Shown: in pieces, positions 48,501 through 61,100 of the stretch
Position numbering within the stretch: position 1 is the stretch's first letter
Layout: every line of letters begins with the position of its first letter
NCBI GenBank assembly: GCA_963920665.1
Contig: OY987271.1
Coordinates: forward strand, 21,969,424 to 22,033,423
Direction: 5' to 3'
Source: Straminergon stramineum
Lineage: Eukaryota; Streptophyta; Bryopsida; Hypnales; Calliergonaceae
Length of the DNA: 64,000 nt
Made by a program: the position numbers and the translations under genes
The notes under the pieces: generated by a model
Databases searched by the model: none
What the model was told of the DNA's origin: nothing
What the model saw: the letters and a program-made list of their open reading frames with translations, nothing else

Positions 48501-51500
48501 GAATGATGTGCTGAAGATTGTTGGCTAGAAACACGCCCTGTGGTTAAAAAACCCCAAAAGAGAACACTTAAAAACAATGTGGTATACAACAAACCTTCAA
48601 TATCTGGAGGAATGAACTCACCATCATTGGCAGTTCAAACAAAGAACCGCAGGAGTAAATCACGTGTAATCGGTTCTTGTACAAATCGCCCATTCAATTA
48701 GTCAAGAAATAGGTCGCATGACCTATTATCTTCATTAAATCAATCTCAACCCCACCTGTAGGGTACTCTTAAACAAAGAGATCATACGTATGGGTGCGTT
48801 AATTCAGTACATTTCCAAAAATTATTTTCATGTTGACCTCGATATCATAACTAAGCAGATTTAGACTTCTTGAGTTTGTTAGTGAAATACATAGTGTCCC
48901 TGTCGAGTTTCCATCATTATTGAAGGTTCTTCGCTGAGAATAATCCATGAAAACATGACAAAAACAAACCGACTTGAGAGAATAAGACGCTTTAGTAGGA
49001 TTGGGTTACCTGGGCAAGCTGCTTCAACCTCATTCTCAACATCGCATGAATTGCTAATCGTTGCACCTGCATGTCACGTGTAGAATTGAGGCAATAATAA
49101 CTACAGTGTATGCGAAAGACATGCCATGGTTATAATGCTTTCACTCAATTACCCCTATTTTATATTTTCTTTTCCACAATGCCAGAAGATGATGATCAAA
49201 ATTAGCATGACCATGTACTTGTGGCCGTGCACGGTATGTACGTGCAAGGTCACAGTGCCATAGAATAATGCTCTTGTTGTGCACACAACAAAAAATAGAA
49301 AACTAAATAAAACCCATAAAATCGGTGTTTGCATCTCGTATAATCACAAAAAGACAAGCGAGTGAAATTTAAGGATCTGGACAAGTCATGTCTTCAGGAT
49401 AATCTAGCACTGAAGGCTTACAGTGGGTGATACCGTCGAGTCAAATGACACAAGCCAATTCGCCAGTGCACTCTGAATGTTCTGTGCGACCCTGAATGAA
49501 AATATATCAGTGCGACTACGGACAAACTTTCCAAAAGAGAAGACAAAATATGAAGAAAATGAATGTCTGTTCGATTCAAATCTCTCCAGAGTTCAGAGAT
49601 CAATGATCTATATTCTCTATTTATGTATTTATAGAGTACTATAGTGTTTCACTGTAAATATCTTCCGTAGAGAAAAATGAACTTGTTTCGTTGTCCTGGA
49701 AGTCGAGTTCCTTTAATCACAAGCAATACTCATCTAAGGTTTAGCGTGGGAAAAACCTGCTTAATGCTTCATCCAGGGCTGTTAAGTAGGCCCGATAGAA
49801 TGCTGCAGCATCTTTTCGGGCCTCTCTCAGAAATGGGGCAGAAAGAGACCATGGCGGTAGTTGGGCCCTTAAGAACTCCAAACAGTTCAGTTGTGTGTTA
49901 CAGAACACATGAATAACAGGTGCCCTCTTCAGAATGTCCATGACAAGCTTCGAAACCTTCTTTTCTGGTGCATAATCGACTACGTTGTCCATGCAGAGCA
50001 CCATATATGCGTGTCATACTTCTCAGCAAAAATGAATATTCAATAGCGTCTAAGCTCCTCCAGACAGCTGACGGTACAGTGCAAACTTATGTAAAGAAGA
50101 ATCACACTAGCATAGGCTTAGGACAATGTATTGATTAAAAACCTACATCAGCAACCCTAAAACCCAATAAGACTGTAGTGCGAATGTCCTCCAGACGACC
50201 ATTCGATATTTAGTTTATGACCCATTGGGAAAGACTCCGGAGTGTAAACCTTTTTAAATGAAAAAAGTCGTCCGGTCAACATGCCACCAATCTAAGATTG
50301 CAATCGATCTCAACTTGCAGTTGCAAAAAATTCAACTCAATACAATTCAATGACCGTGAGAAACTTTTGTGGAAAATTTAAGAAAAAACAGCGCCAAATA
50401 TCGAGAAAAGAAACTTAATTCAACAGAAGCCTAGTTGTACATTTCATGTCCTCTTAAACATCTACATGACTCCACAATAAGACTGAACTTCGTGTTCATA
50501 TACTCTTGCAATTAAAGACTTAAGTGTAGGGTAGTACCAGTCATCCACGAATGACATATAAAACTTGCAAGTAGGCCTGCAATCTGGTCCCGATCGTGAG
50601 GCCGCTCTCTCATCGTATCTGAACACACAACGAGAAAAACGAAGCTCTGATCATGGCACCTTCGAAGAAAATTTTGTGTAGGAAGTTTTGATTTTAACAT
50701 ACAGGAACGAGCGTACAAGTTTCAAGTTGACCTAAGTCCCACTTGCGCTAATCGCGCAAGTTTACCAGCCAGTCATAGACCCAGAGGTGATTTGGAGCTC
50801 AACCTCTGGCTCAATTAAACAGGACAGATACGAATAAGACACTCTGAGAAAAATCCTCTCACCAAGTCGAGAGATGCTTTCACTGAGGCTGTCACGTATT
50901 AAGGTTGCAAATTCATCTAAAAATATTTTATTATTTTTCACATTTACCATCTCCATATTTCCATGAAAATCCTCCTGCATACACCTCTGCATTGACAAAC
51001 GTCTCCGTTTAGTACTTGTCCAACTCTAGACTCTCATACTGTTCAAGAGATCCTCTACAGAATCTATTTGAATGGCTGTGGGAAGGAGATGAATACTTGG
51101 AAAAGACCAGTGGTCAAAAGGTTGTCCATCTCATTGACAGCTCGGTCTAACTCTTCCACATTTTCGGGCACCATGTCGAACCGAGATGGCTCACCTCGTA
51201 CTGAATGCAGCATCCTGCGTCACCGCCCATAGAATATAATGACACAAACATTCTTACTGTTGCATGCGTGGGTACCAATTAAGGGCCCCCTATCAGTGTC
51301 ACCAACCAACCAAGCTTCTGTTCAACAGTTGCGATGTGAGGACACTGAAGTTTGAATTACATTACCAAGCGCCTCAAAACCAAGCTCTATTACAAGTACA
51401 ATCTGAAAACCGTAGTTGCAGTACAAAGCAAAGCATGCTCCGACTGAGCAGAGTGACTGAGATACCTGAAATATGATCATAAAAAATATTAAAAATTGCT

Positions 51501-52392
51501 AAGAAAGATTCAGACCTTGTAAAGAGGGACATGGCGTGGCCAATGCTGAGGTTTTGTGAGATAATCTCATCTACAGTAGCAATCACCGAAAGCCCATCCA
51601 CCAGAGAAGAGAACACTGTTCGGAGATGGCAAGACAGGAAGTAAGGGCGAGGAGCATCATTTCTGTGGATGGACTCCAATTGCTTTACCAAGTTTCTAAT
51701 CAAGCTCCGCAATCCAGCAATGAACTCAACGAGGTCGTTGAAAAAGGTAAGCGATTTTGCAAAAGATTTCTGTAATTCTCCCTCTGCTTGCACGTCCTCC
51801 CCATTGGGACGTAATCCAAATAAAAGCAATCGTGGATAGAATCTGGCTTGAGCCAACTGCCGGAATCTACCCATTTCTATACAGTCGAATGCCAAGACAG
51901 TCACAATTTTGTTAAAAATCGAATTCTCCGTGATCATCACAAGGTCTAGGACATCTGCATCATCGCAGATATAAGTCCGCAGCTGGACGGGGTCTTGATT
52001 CATATCTGCAGCCTCCCGAGGGGCAGAGAGGGTACAGCCATAGTCAACGACGGATTCCAGGACGGCAGATGCCTCACCCCGCCACTCATCCACAAAGCGA
52101 CGAAGTCTCTCGTGCTGTTCCTCTGCCACTAAGCCACCTGCGCTTGCACCGAACCAGAGTAAGTAAAAATTCATTAAATAAAGAAAGAAGTCTGAATTTG
52201 TTCACAATTGAGCAAAAGCAAGCTGGATTAGCAGGCCTTACAATGAGGCATAGACACCCCCTCTCCTCTTCCCCAAAGTTCGCCCTCCCGCGTCGGCCGC
52301 CTCGAAGGCTGCCCATTGTTGCTACTCGGGGACTGCAACATCTTCCAGCTAGGCAAGACCCCCTCCTCTGATGCCTGAGCTGGTTCTTTCAT
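42508..52392 (-). CDS. WASHC4: WASH complex subunit 4 (SWIP, KIAA1033 family)
   Basis: SWIP is a scaffold of the pentameric WASH complex, which activates Arp2/3 actin nucleation on endosomes. I modelled 24 exons: 52,392-52,242; 52,137-51,516; 51,214-51,097; 50,986-50,863; 50,618-50,538; 49,979-49,757; 49,491-49,422; 49,066-49,010; 48,537-48,469; 48,198-48,142; 47,775-47,664; 47,470-47,222; 46,699-46,656; 46,482-46,393; 46,200-45,907; 45,776-45,678; 45,457-45,314; 45,206-45,045; 44,705-44,484; 44,376-44,174; 43,774-43,606; 43,479-43,297; 43,059-42,868; 42,591-42,508. Phases agree throughout: 3,819 bp, 1,272 aa (human 1,173). Signature blocks: [43 protein letters not shown] then [10 protein letters not shown] (about 940-965), [14 protein letters not shown], and [16 protein letters not shown] (about 1,166-1,181). 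Exons 11-13 are least certain. The ATG is the first in-frame one in exon 1. No disabling change seen. Confidence 0.92.
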
Positions 52393-53100
52393 CTCCTCCA
52401 AACCCCTCCGGATCAGTACACTTGAAACCAAAACGCACGCAATCCTCACCCTCTCATCCAATCCGACACTCCAATACCACCACCAACTAGAACTCCCACA
52501 ACGTCACAACCCTAACTCCACACAATCGGAATGGAATAAAACCAATTCACGCCCTCTTGAAATCCGAGTACTGCGAAGCTTCCAATGCAGATCGGAAGAG
52601 AGAATCGGCGAATCGTCAAGACAAGGGCCACGCCCGCCACTTGCAGAGATACTTTACAGCAAGGCAACGAACCCTCACTTCATGCCCTAAAAGAGAGACG
52701 GAGAAATTCGAATGCAGAAGAAGATCCAAGGCATGAATCAGAAGAAGCGGCGGACAGAAACGGCAGGATGCAGGAATAGGCAAATGACTTCATTCAAATG
52801 AAGCCGGAGAAGCCACAAGAACGTCAAGACTCGGTCAGACTACACCATAGCCAGCCTCGCTCAGCAAGTTGGCATCAGATCCGTGCTCTCAAAACATGTC
52901 CGAAAAGAAGCCGCCACAGCGCCACTTTCATATGCTCCTCTACGAATTAATTCAATCAGCGTTGAGGTTTTCATAACGTTCAGTAGTCTTCATGCCCCCG
53001 CTGCTTTCCTTCATCGGTACCCAGCTCATCACATTGAGCCTCCACCTGTTTGATGAACTAATGAACTACTCCGTACTATTTAATGTGGAATATTCTACAC
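52393..53100 (-). promoter_or_regulatory. GC-rich 5' region of WASHC4
   Basis: Gene-like composition continues to about 52,950 upstream of the ATG and then falls abruptly to AT-rich DNA. The likely leader and promoter lie here. A short out-of-frame ATG at about 52,456 would give a tiny upstream frame if transcribed. Confidence 0.4.
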
Positions 53101-54178
53101 CCTCTACTGTAGACCAGCCCTTTTTTTTGGCACCACGGGGCCACATTGCACCATTTCAAATTAAATATCTACTTTTCACAAGAAAAAAGTAATCTTTCTT
53201 CACCAGAAATTTTCCATTTCTATTTAAAATGTGGATGAATTTTCCAAATTTGAATGAAAAAGTACTTGAATATGATTGAAAAATGTTTTTGGTCCCAAAG
53301 ATGGATGAATGTAGAACTATAATACTTCACCAAAATTTAAGTGATCACCATCCTAGCACTTTCTCGTAAAGTAAATAAAAAGGGTTGTCGCAAAGCCAAG
53401 GCAGTGATAGTGCATCCTACATAATGTTATGTGTCACTCTGAATAACCAAAGGGTTGACAAAATATGTCACCAACATGCACAAGTAGATAAACAATATTC
53501 AAAATATTAGAAAGTGATATCATATTTTTTGATAGAAGAATAAAATTGTTATGAATTTTCAAATGGATTGATGCCACTAGGTCACTTGAAAAATAATCAA
53601 CTAAGAAGAGAATCTATAGTGGTTGTCTTATTCACAAAATGTAACCACAATAGTCTTTTAAAGAGGTTACTTTATGAACTCTTAGTCACCAAATATAGTC
53701 CCAATATTCTTCTTAAAAGGTTACTATATTAACTACTAGAAAGTCCGAAGGATGTTTTTTGTTAGATGAATGATTTTTGGGAGCCTTTGGTAGACATAAA
53801 ATTGCAAAGTTTCATTTTCAATGATTTTTTTCAAGAAAAGGGTAGTGTGCACAATCTTCTTAACTAATAATCATGTTCTCAAAAAGCTTCACCATATTTA
53901 AAGACACACAAGACTCATTGTGAAAAAATGGCAAAACAATACTTGGGATTTCATTATTTTTCACACTAGTCTTAAACTAATGCTCATTCCTTTTGGGGCA
54001 ACACTTTGATAGTAGTCCCCATGTGCAAATGACCCCAACAATAAGCCAAGAGTAACCCTTGTAAGGTAAACTACTCATTCCAAACCAAATGGGAGCAAGT
54101 CCATTGTAGGATAAATTATGTTAGTGGTGTACATACAAGTTCTAAAATGTACCTTACTATACATATGTTCCTAAAATA
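53101..54178. other. AT-rich intergenic DNA
   Basis: No gene recognised. GTAACC/GGTTAC motifs recur at about 53,640-53,740, suggesting a degraded inverted repeat without clear ends. Confidence 0.45.
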
Positions 54179-54180
54179 TA

Positions 54181-54964
54181 TTCCCTCCGTCCCAAAATGA
54201 TCTTCCGATTCCCATTTATTTTGTGTCCCCACATGATCTTTGCATTCTCACGAGAGAGGAAGGCTCCATTGACTCAATTTTTTGCATTTTTAAGAAACAA
54301 AAAATACCCTAAGAGTGCTTAGTGCTTAGTGTAAGAACTATAATTGGTCAATTGATTTAGTAAGTAGTTATATGGAAGCACCTATTGTATTAAAAAATAA
54401 AACCAAGAAATGGTTTCAAAAAAGACTAGGATGCACATATGGCTCAATGGGCTTGGAGGCTCAAATGGCTTCCATCATCACTAACATCATAATCCCCCCA
54501 TAAGGCTAGAAAGTCATTGCATGTCCAAAAAAACACAAGACTTGAAGTGTTGTTGACAAGTGCAAAGCATACTATTCACCTTTTTTGACCTCAAGATTAC
54601 TTGTTAGGTCATTTTTTATGGCTAAATTGTCAAAGGCTTCCTCTCTAGGTTCTATTTCACCTCAAAGACTATTCATTTGACATATACAATGCATAATTGT
54701 AGAAACGACGAAACAACAACACAAACAACATGAAAACTATGCCAGACTAGCTACATGAGTAGCCATTGGTGCTCCTCACAAATGCCCCCAAATCCCTTCT
54801 TTTGAGAACTTTAAAACTACACTTAGAAAACTAAATCAACCTAAAAATTTAGTTACAACAAGAGTGCATTGAACTCTATTTGAAATAGATTTTAAAAATT
54901 ATTATTTTCAAGCCTAATCTCAAACATTTTGTCATACAAGAAGATCATTTTGGAGTGGAGGGAG
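54181..54964. mobile_element. Stowaway-like (Tc1/mariner) non-autonomous element, 784 bp
   Basis: The left end is TTCCCTCCGTCCCAAAATGA and the reversed right end CTCCCTCCACTCCAAAATGA, both followed by TCTTC. TA flanks both sides (54,179-54,180 and 54,965-54,966). The ends and TA duplication are those of Stowaway/mariner elements (CTCCCTCCGTCCC). The interior has no transposase. Confidence 0.88.
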
Positions 54965-54966
54965 TA

Positions 54967-55324
54967 GAATTTACAAGTCCTATAAATTATTTTAAAACTA
55001 AAGTCCTAAAATATGCCCCCTGACTCATAAAATCCAAAACACAAGTACCAAAATGATCTTCTTCCATATACAAGGTCAAATTAATCACATGTAAAATCAA
55101 CTAAAACTTGAAACATAAATGTAAAAAAAAAGTACCTTAAATTATTAACTACTTATTACTAACTATATGTTATTGGTGATCTTATTCTAATGTAGAGCCT
55201 ACCTCCAAAAGGAAGCATCAAGGGGAGACACCATGATTCATACCTATGAGGTATGACTAAATGAACTACCTCCAACACCTCCAATGCAAGACGTTAAATT
55301 GTCCATTCGAAGGTGGGCCTACCT
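54967..55324. other. AT-rich spacer
   Basis: No feature recognised. A second ACCAAAATGATCTTCTTCC stretch at about 55,048 may be a stray fragment of a Stowaway-like end. Confidence 0.4.
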
Positions 55325-55736
55325 AATGTGGCGTGCGGGCTAGACCACGGGACTAGGCAACGACCCCGTGTCAGTTCGACCTACCTTGAATGGAGCCCGA
55401 CTCGGCTAAGGCCACAGCCCGGGCGACGGAGACTATCGTGGCCTTGATAGACCCCCAAGCGGCCCGACGAAACCGAACGACCGCGAATGGTAGTCTGGTG
55501 ATGGAATACTTAAAAGGTTGGGAGTTCTTGCACCCCCCATGATTTCGTGCAGGTGCTTAAAGAAGGCTCCCTTCTTGCCAGCTGCGCGAGGCCTCGCTAC
55601 CTCTCTTCATGTTGTGTTCTAAAGTGTTCGACTGCTTTGCTCGTGTCTGTGGTCTTCCGGCCAGGCCACTTCTGGCTGGTCGACTTGTATTTTATCCTTT
55701 CAATGAAATTCTGTTTCATTTGTGTCAAAAAAAAAA
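55325..55736 (+). mobile_element. SINE-like retroposon with tRNA-type promoter and A-tail
   Basis: A GC-rich island in AT-rich DNA. It starts with a tRNA-like head: a box A candidate (TGGCGTGCGGGCTAGACC, about 55,328-55,345) and a box B candidate (AGTTCGACC, about 55,373-55,381), at the spacing of tRNA-derived SINEs. It ends with TTTCAATGAAATTCTG and a run of ten A (55,727-55,736). It has no long open frame. No flanking duplication was found, so a truncated LINE is the alternative. Confidence 0.55.
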
Positions 55737-57570
55737 GTTGAGAGTTGGGACAACCCAAGAGCCCTCTAAAGCAGTCGAACATCCAATACAATTATGTTCA
55801 TTTTGAAATCGTTGTACCTACCGTCGTTCGATTGTTCTTCACTTAATGAGTTCACTTCAGAATGGTACAACTCAGTCATGAACAAGGCCAAGAGAAAGGC
55901 CACGAACAAGGGGCCAACTAGTCTCAATGAACAAGACAATCCTTTAGAGTCCCATGGGTAATGTTTTACACCCGTCTGGTTTGACAATTTGCATTGATTG
56001 GCCTCATGAGGGGCAATCCAAAAAATGGAGTATGCTAGTGAGTGTACCCAACAAACTGCATCCTTTAGTTATAGGCGAAAAATTAGATCGCTTTGTGATG
56101 AGCAACCAACTTGACAAGGGATAGAAGGGAGTGTGTAGATACTTATACACACAAATTTTCGGAGCGTGAAGCAATGCATATGGGATAAGTTACTTCAAGG
56201 CTCTATTCTAGTAAGTACAACATCGTTTCACTACCGAGTGTGCTCGGCCTAGCAGTATCAATATAGTGAGGGGTAAGTAAGTTGCACCTACACCAGCAAT
56301 AACAACTTCAAGAATTGTGTCTGTGGCTAGATGGAAGTCGTGGATCCTTGTGGCCGGACGTTTCTCCAAGTGTGGCGCCTATTTTTTGCATTCGTTGAGT
56401 TTTGTCAGGCTGCTTACATGTCCGTTGGAGCCACGTTGGTCTCCGTCACCCGGTCCATGGCCTTGGTTGGGTCGGGCTCCATTTGGGGTGGGTCAGCCTC
56501 ACATGGGGTCGTCGCCTGGCCTCGTGGTCCAGCCTACGCACCATGTCAGGCGGGCCCACCTTCGAATGGATGATTTAACGTCTTGCCACCTCTAATGGAC
56601 TCTTCACTCATGATGGTCTTTTGGCCAACATTCTAATTATTAGAAGTAGGTTATTTGTAAATGTTAAAGCCATATTCCTTTCCAAAATTGATTTCGAAAT
56701 TTTAGTCCCACATTTTTTCCTCAGTTCATAAATCATCCATCCATTCCGAAATGGAAAGAGCCGAGGTAGACCACTTCCCCTCACTTGTCTTCTTGAAGTC
56801 CCCAATTTTTTCCCGGGGGGCATTTTTTAAAAAAAAGCCCCCCGTTTTGTGCTTGATTAAACTATTTTCTACACCACTTCTAACTAATTTGGGGCCTTTC
56901 ATTGCAATTGTGGCCTTGAATTGAGACTCTCCTTTGAAGTGAAAACACACAAACATACCCATGTATGTATTCTTGACAAGTAGGCTTCCACTAAACTATG
57001 TCCCCCAAAGTGTCATTAAATTTTTTCCATATTTAATTAGAATTGGTTGATTACTGATTATTCTAAATTTTGGTTTTAGGACCAAGCTTTGTGATTGTTT
57101 CAATGGCCTAGTGAGTACCACTTTGAAAATTCATAGAAATTACATGTCTTAGCCAAAAATTCTCTCTTTTTTTTCAGAATTCATGATTTTCAATTACTAA
57201 TACTACAAAAATATTTTTTCTAGAAAGGTGCCTCCAACTATGCCGAATTGCTTATTTCGATGGTTTTTGATGTTTCCACCTAGGCATATAATAAGTACCA
57301 ATCGCAGTTGGATGAATACTGTATCATCGTCAGGCCTGGGTTGAAAGTGCCTACAGTACTACCTTACATTACCTGCACTAACTTATCTTACAGTAGCCCA
57401 GCCCACTGCATGAAACTGGAGGTTGCCAGAATGGATTCTGCGTTGAGGACAAAGGCCAGCGGAGGAGGAGGTGGCAGCATCGGAGGCGCTGGCAGGTCGG
57501 GGCCGACGAACTAACTTACCAAGTCAAGTCAGGTCCGGTCTTGAGGGCCGGACCGAAACCTGGGCAGGAA
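55737..57570. other. Intergenic DNA upstream of AGD5
   Basis: A GC-rich patch lies at about 56,317-56,590 with open frames on more than one register and no family match. A perfect-looking hairpin made of GGGGGGC and GCCCCCC around an A/T loop lies at about 56,814-56,843. The rest is AT-rich and unassigned. Confidence 0.4.
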
Positions 57571-57737
57571 GACGTAACGAAGCGAACTTAACCTTATAAG
57601 CTTATACCCGGCGGACACCGTCGGACACCGTCCGCACAGAGAGACGGGCGGACTTGAAGGCAGGCAGCAGCAGTCGGCCAGCAGTCGGGCGGTCGCACTG
57701 TCTTCCAGCTGAGCGGAAGTTCGTCGACGACGTCCAA

Positions 57738-57884
57738 ATGGAGCAGAGCAGGAAACGGAGGCAGCGCGCCAGCCATAAGTTCAGTTCAGTTATTTGCTAT
57801 TCGCCGCAGCAGCAACGTGTGTTGCCTCTAGCTTCCTCTCCCTTGAGTTCGCCTCTCCCGTCTTGTCTTCTGTCCCTCCCCTGA
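57738..57884 (+). CDS. Possible upstream ORF in the AGD5 leader (48 aa)
   Basis: An ATG frame rich in Ser, Leu and Pro with a basic start (MEQSRKRRQR) ends 265 bp before the AGD5 ATG. It resembles no protein I know. Whether it lies within the transcript, or is translated, cannot be judged from the sequence. Confidence 0.25.
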   Translation: MEQSRKRRQRASHKFSSVICYSPQQQRVLPLASSPLSSPLPSCLLSLP

Positions 57885-58061
57885 CTAAGGTGAACGACGC
57901 TACGCTTAGCTAATCTAAGCTAGCTAAGCTTACTAGTGCCGTCGCCCGCCCGCCCGCCGACTCCCCAGTATCCCTTCTATTTGCATTTCTCTCTCTCTTT
58001 CATTCTCTCTTCTCTACGGATCTCTTCAACCACGGTGTAGACATCCTTGCCCTCTTCCACG

Positions 58062-58116
58062 CCTGCCTGCCTGCCTGCCTCCCTCCTTCTATCCCTTCCT
58101 ACCTTCCTTCCTTCCT
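58062..58116 (+). repeat. CTGC/CCTT microsatellite
   Basis: Five CTGC-type tetramers are followed by CCTT/CCTA tetramers, just upstream of the AGD5 start codon. Confidence 0.8.
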
Positions 58117-58149
58117 GTGCATCATCCCCTCTATCCCTGGGCCACGCTC

Positions 58150-61100
58150 ATGGCCTTCACCAACAATGACAAATCGCTCGTCACCAAGGAGCAAAATGAC
58201 CGCCACAAAAAGGTATCACTCTCATTCGGTCCTCTCCGGGGATCTCCCCTGCTTGCTCGTTTCACGCCACGCTCGTTCTCCTGCTTGTACGTTAGGGTTT
58301 GAACTCCCTCGCCTCTGAAGCTCTTCCGAATTGCCTTTCTTTCTTGTCGATGACGTGTTTAGGGTTAGATCTCCAGATCTGCTGGCCATCTCCCCCTGCT
58401 ACTGCACTATTGCAGCTGTCGAATCGTAACGGAGACAATAGCTATGATGTCATTGCTTTTGGTGTTGTATCGCTCTTCTCAAGCACACATCTCTCTCTCT
58501 CGCACTCACTCTCTCTTGCCAAGTTTTTTCCTCAGGGCGCCAGGCCACATGCTTATTCTTCTTTTGTGTTGCAGATGCTGGAGGCTATGATGAAGCTACC
58601 CGAGAATCGCGAGTGTGCAGATTGCCATAGCAAGTTAGTAATCTTTGCCGAAACTCATTTTTATCATTCATGAGGTTGTAATTCTGGGGTTTTCCTGCTA
58701 CTGTAATTGTGTACTTTTTTGATTTTCGAGTACTGTTTAGGCAATTCGTGTAGTATTTTGGCAATTGATCGCGCTATTACTGCCACCTCACGATCCTTAC
58801 TTGTCTTAGCGCATGATTTTTGTCTTCCTCATTGATTATTTTTCATGAGGTGCTGTCCTTCGAAGCTGCTCGTTTTGTTGTATCGTTTGCAAGCATCGAA
58901 TGAAGTTGTTATGACACGAGCTTACGATCCCATCCATTTTTGCATTCTGTAATCGGATTCGCGGCAAATGAAGTTAGAGGCGATTTTCTGTCATCAGTTC
59001 TGGGTCTCCGTTAGAGATATTCCATAAGCCTTGCTTTTTTTAATATGACTATTAGCGAAGAATTCTAAGTTGAGGAGATTTATGAGGACGACATCTTTTT
59101 CTTCCTCAATGCCGTGTACTTGCAACAATAATCTATCATAGAACAGTGGACGAGCTATATTCGCGACTCCTGCTTTTCGCCAGTGCTGGCGGTTCTTTAG
59201 GGATGCGATGGAACCTTATATCTGTTCAGCCTGGCGTGCGAGTGATTGCTTTTGTAGAACAGTGATTTAGTGCTCCAGAACTGAGCTTTCCTAAGCTTCA
59301 ATATTTTGAATTGCAGAGGGCCGAGGTGGGCAAGTGTAAATTTGGGTATTTTCGTGTGCATACAATGTTCTGGAATTCATCGCAGCCTTGGCGTTCACAT
59401 TTCTAAGGTGTGTCTTCGTAGACTGTTTCATTCCTACTGGTCGTTGAAAGTAGTTGAATTTATCAATTTTGTTTGTCTAGATTTGGTGTTGGTCTTTCTT
59501 CTGCTGCCTGGTTTCTGACATAGTATGTTAAGTGACAGGTTCGATCTGTAACATTGGACACATGGCTACCCGAGCAAGTTGCGTTTATTCAGGGTATGTT
59601 TTTCAAGGTTTTCTCTTTAGTCTTTGTTGAAGGATTATGTCATTCATTGGTAGCGAGTACCTTTGTCGTGGATATAGTTTTTATTTTTATTTTTTCTGTG
59701 CCTCCTATATTTTTGTCACTTCCAATATTTCGGTTTTAGTGGTCTAGGATTTCTATCAGTTTCCTGGTGCTGTTTGGAATATTGAGCACCAAGAGTCAAT
59801 TGAGTATTTTTAAACTGAAGGTCTCAGTAATTGGGTGTCATGTTTCTCGATGATCAGGAATGGGCAATGTGAAGGCCAATGAATATTGGGAGGCTGAATT
59901 GCCTCCGTCGTTCAAGCGACCGGGCGAGAATGACCGCAGTGGACTTGAGACTTTCATTCGTTCAAAGTAAGTACATAGTTCGCTCTGAGTTTATGTTGTC
60001 ATCAATAACTAAAGTTTTCGGTGGGTTTAACTCATGGTGAACCTAGTTCCATTGATTGATCTGCTATGTTGAGATCTGTTTGTGATGTTCGTTGGATTCT
60101 TTAAAGCAGTTCAATTTCCGTAAACCTTTTTTATATTTCACGAAGGTATGAGGCCAAGAGGTGGGTCGGAAGGGGTGCAAGTGGACAAGCTAAAGCTACA
60201 AGTAGAAGGGTGTCTCAGGAAGAGAGTGGACGAAGATCTTCAGAGCAGAAGACGCCTGACCGCTTATCACATGAGGGATCTCGGTTTAGTGCTCATGACA
60301 GCACTTCTCAGATTTCAACATTTCGTTTAGATGGTCCAACAATCATTCGCAATCCAATTTTTGCTGAAGTGAATGCGGGAAAGTTAAAGGTAATGTTCGG
60401 AGTCATACCTTTTCGCATTCTTGAAGCTCCAAAACATGGAAACTCGAGCGTTCTGTTACTTCTTATCTTCTGCGTTTAATGACAGTTGATACAATACTGC
60501 ACTTTTCCGGCTTATCATCTCTGCAATCATCGTTTCTCTGCTGCTGTCTTATGAAGATAGTGTTCTTCTGAAATTAGGGTTTTCGAGAAGGTATGTACTG
60601 TGACGTTTCCATGCCAAAAAAGATCTGGTTCTGTTGCAGGAAAAGTCAAAAGCACCAGCTCCAAGCCCTTCTGCTCTCAGGGGTCCACCGAGTTCTTCTG
60701 CAAGTCCTGTCACACAACGAGTGGATGCACAAGCGGGCCCCTCTCAGAAAATAGAAACTACCGCGGTTACAGTACCTGCAACGAAAGAAGCTCCAACAGA
60801 TCTATTCGATCTACTTAACATTGACTCTGAAAGCAATAGTGCAGCAGATGACAACGGGTGGGCTGCATTTCAATGTGAGTCATGGAGGCTTTCCTTTGGG
60901 TAATTCTTCTCAGATGCACATAATGTTCTCATGAGTAGTGTTGTTGTTCTTATTCAAGTTTTGTTTCATTGTAGACCACCTACATTGAGAACTCGGACTT
61001 TGCAGCTGCAGAACCCCTGCCAGCAGCTACGTCCGAAGCTCCAACCACATCGGCTGCCTCAACAACTGCAACTACTGATACTAGTTTGGCATCCTCTTCA

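Larger units (their letters stand above)
57571..58149 (+). promoter_or_regulatory. 5' region of AGD5, GC- and CT-rich
   Basis: GC-rich DNA passes into CT-rich DNA (CTCTCTCT near 57,990, and repeated CTGC and TTCC tetramers at 58,062-58,116), a usual composition for plant leader sequences. An upstream ATG frame of 48 codons runs from 57,738 to 57,884. Transcription start not determined. Confidence 0.5.

Noticed and set aside
51516..52174. WASHC4 exon 2 read as a separate 266-codon gene starting MNFYLLWFG
   Set aside because: The first dozen codons are intron. The acceptor GCGCAG at 52,138 joins in phase to exon 1.
52393..52461. N-terminal extension of WASHC4 from a TTG at 52,461
   Set aside because: TTG is not an expected start in a plant nuclear gene. 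The first in-frame ATG is at 52,390-52,392.
60961..61005. Earlier AGD5 exon 8 acceptor after TTGTAG at 60,974
   Set aside because: It gives the wrong phase with exon 7 and an immediate stop. The acceptor at 61,005 keeps the frame and the conserved FQSAE context.
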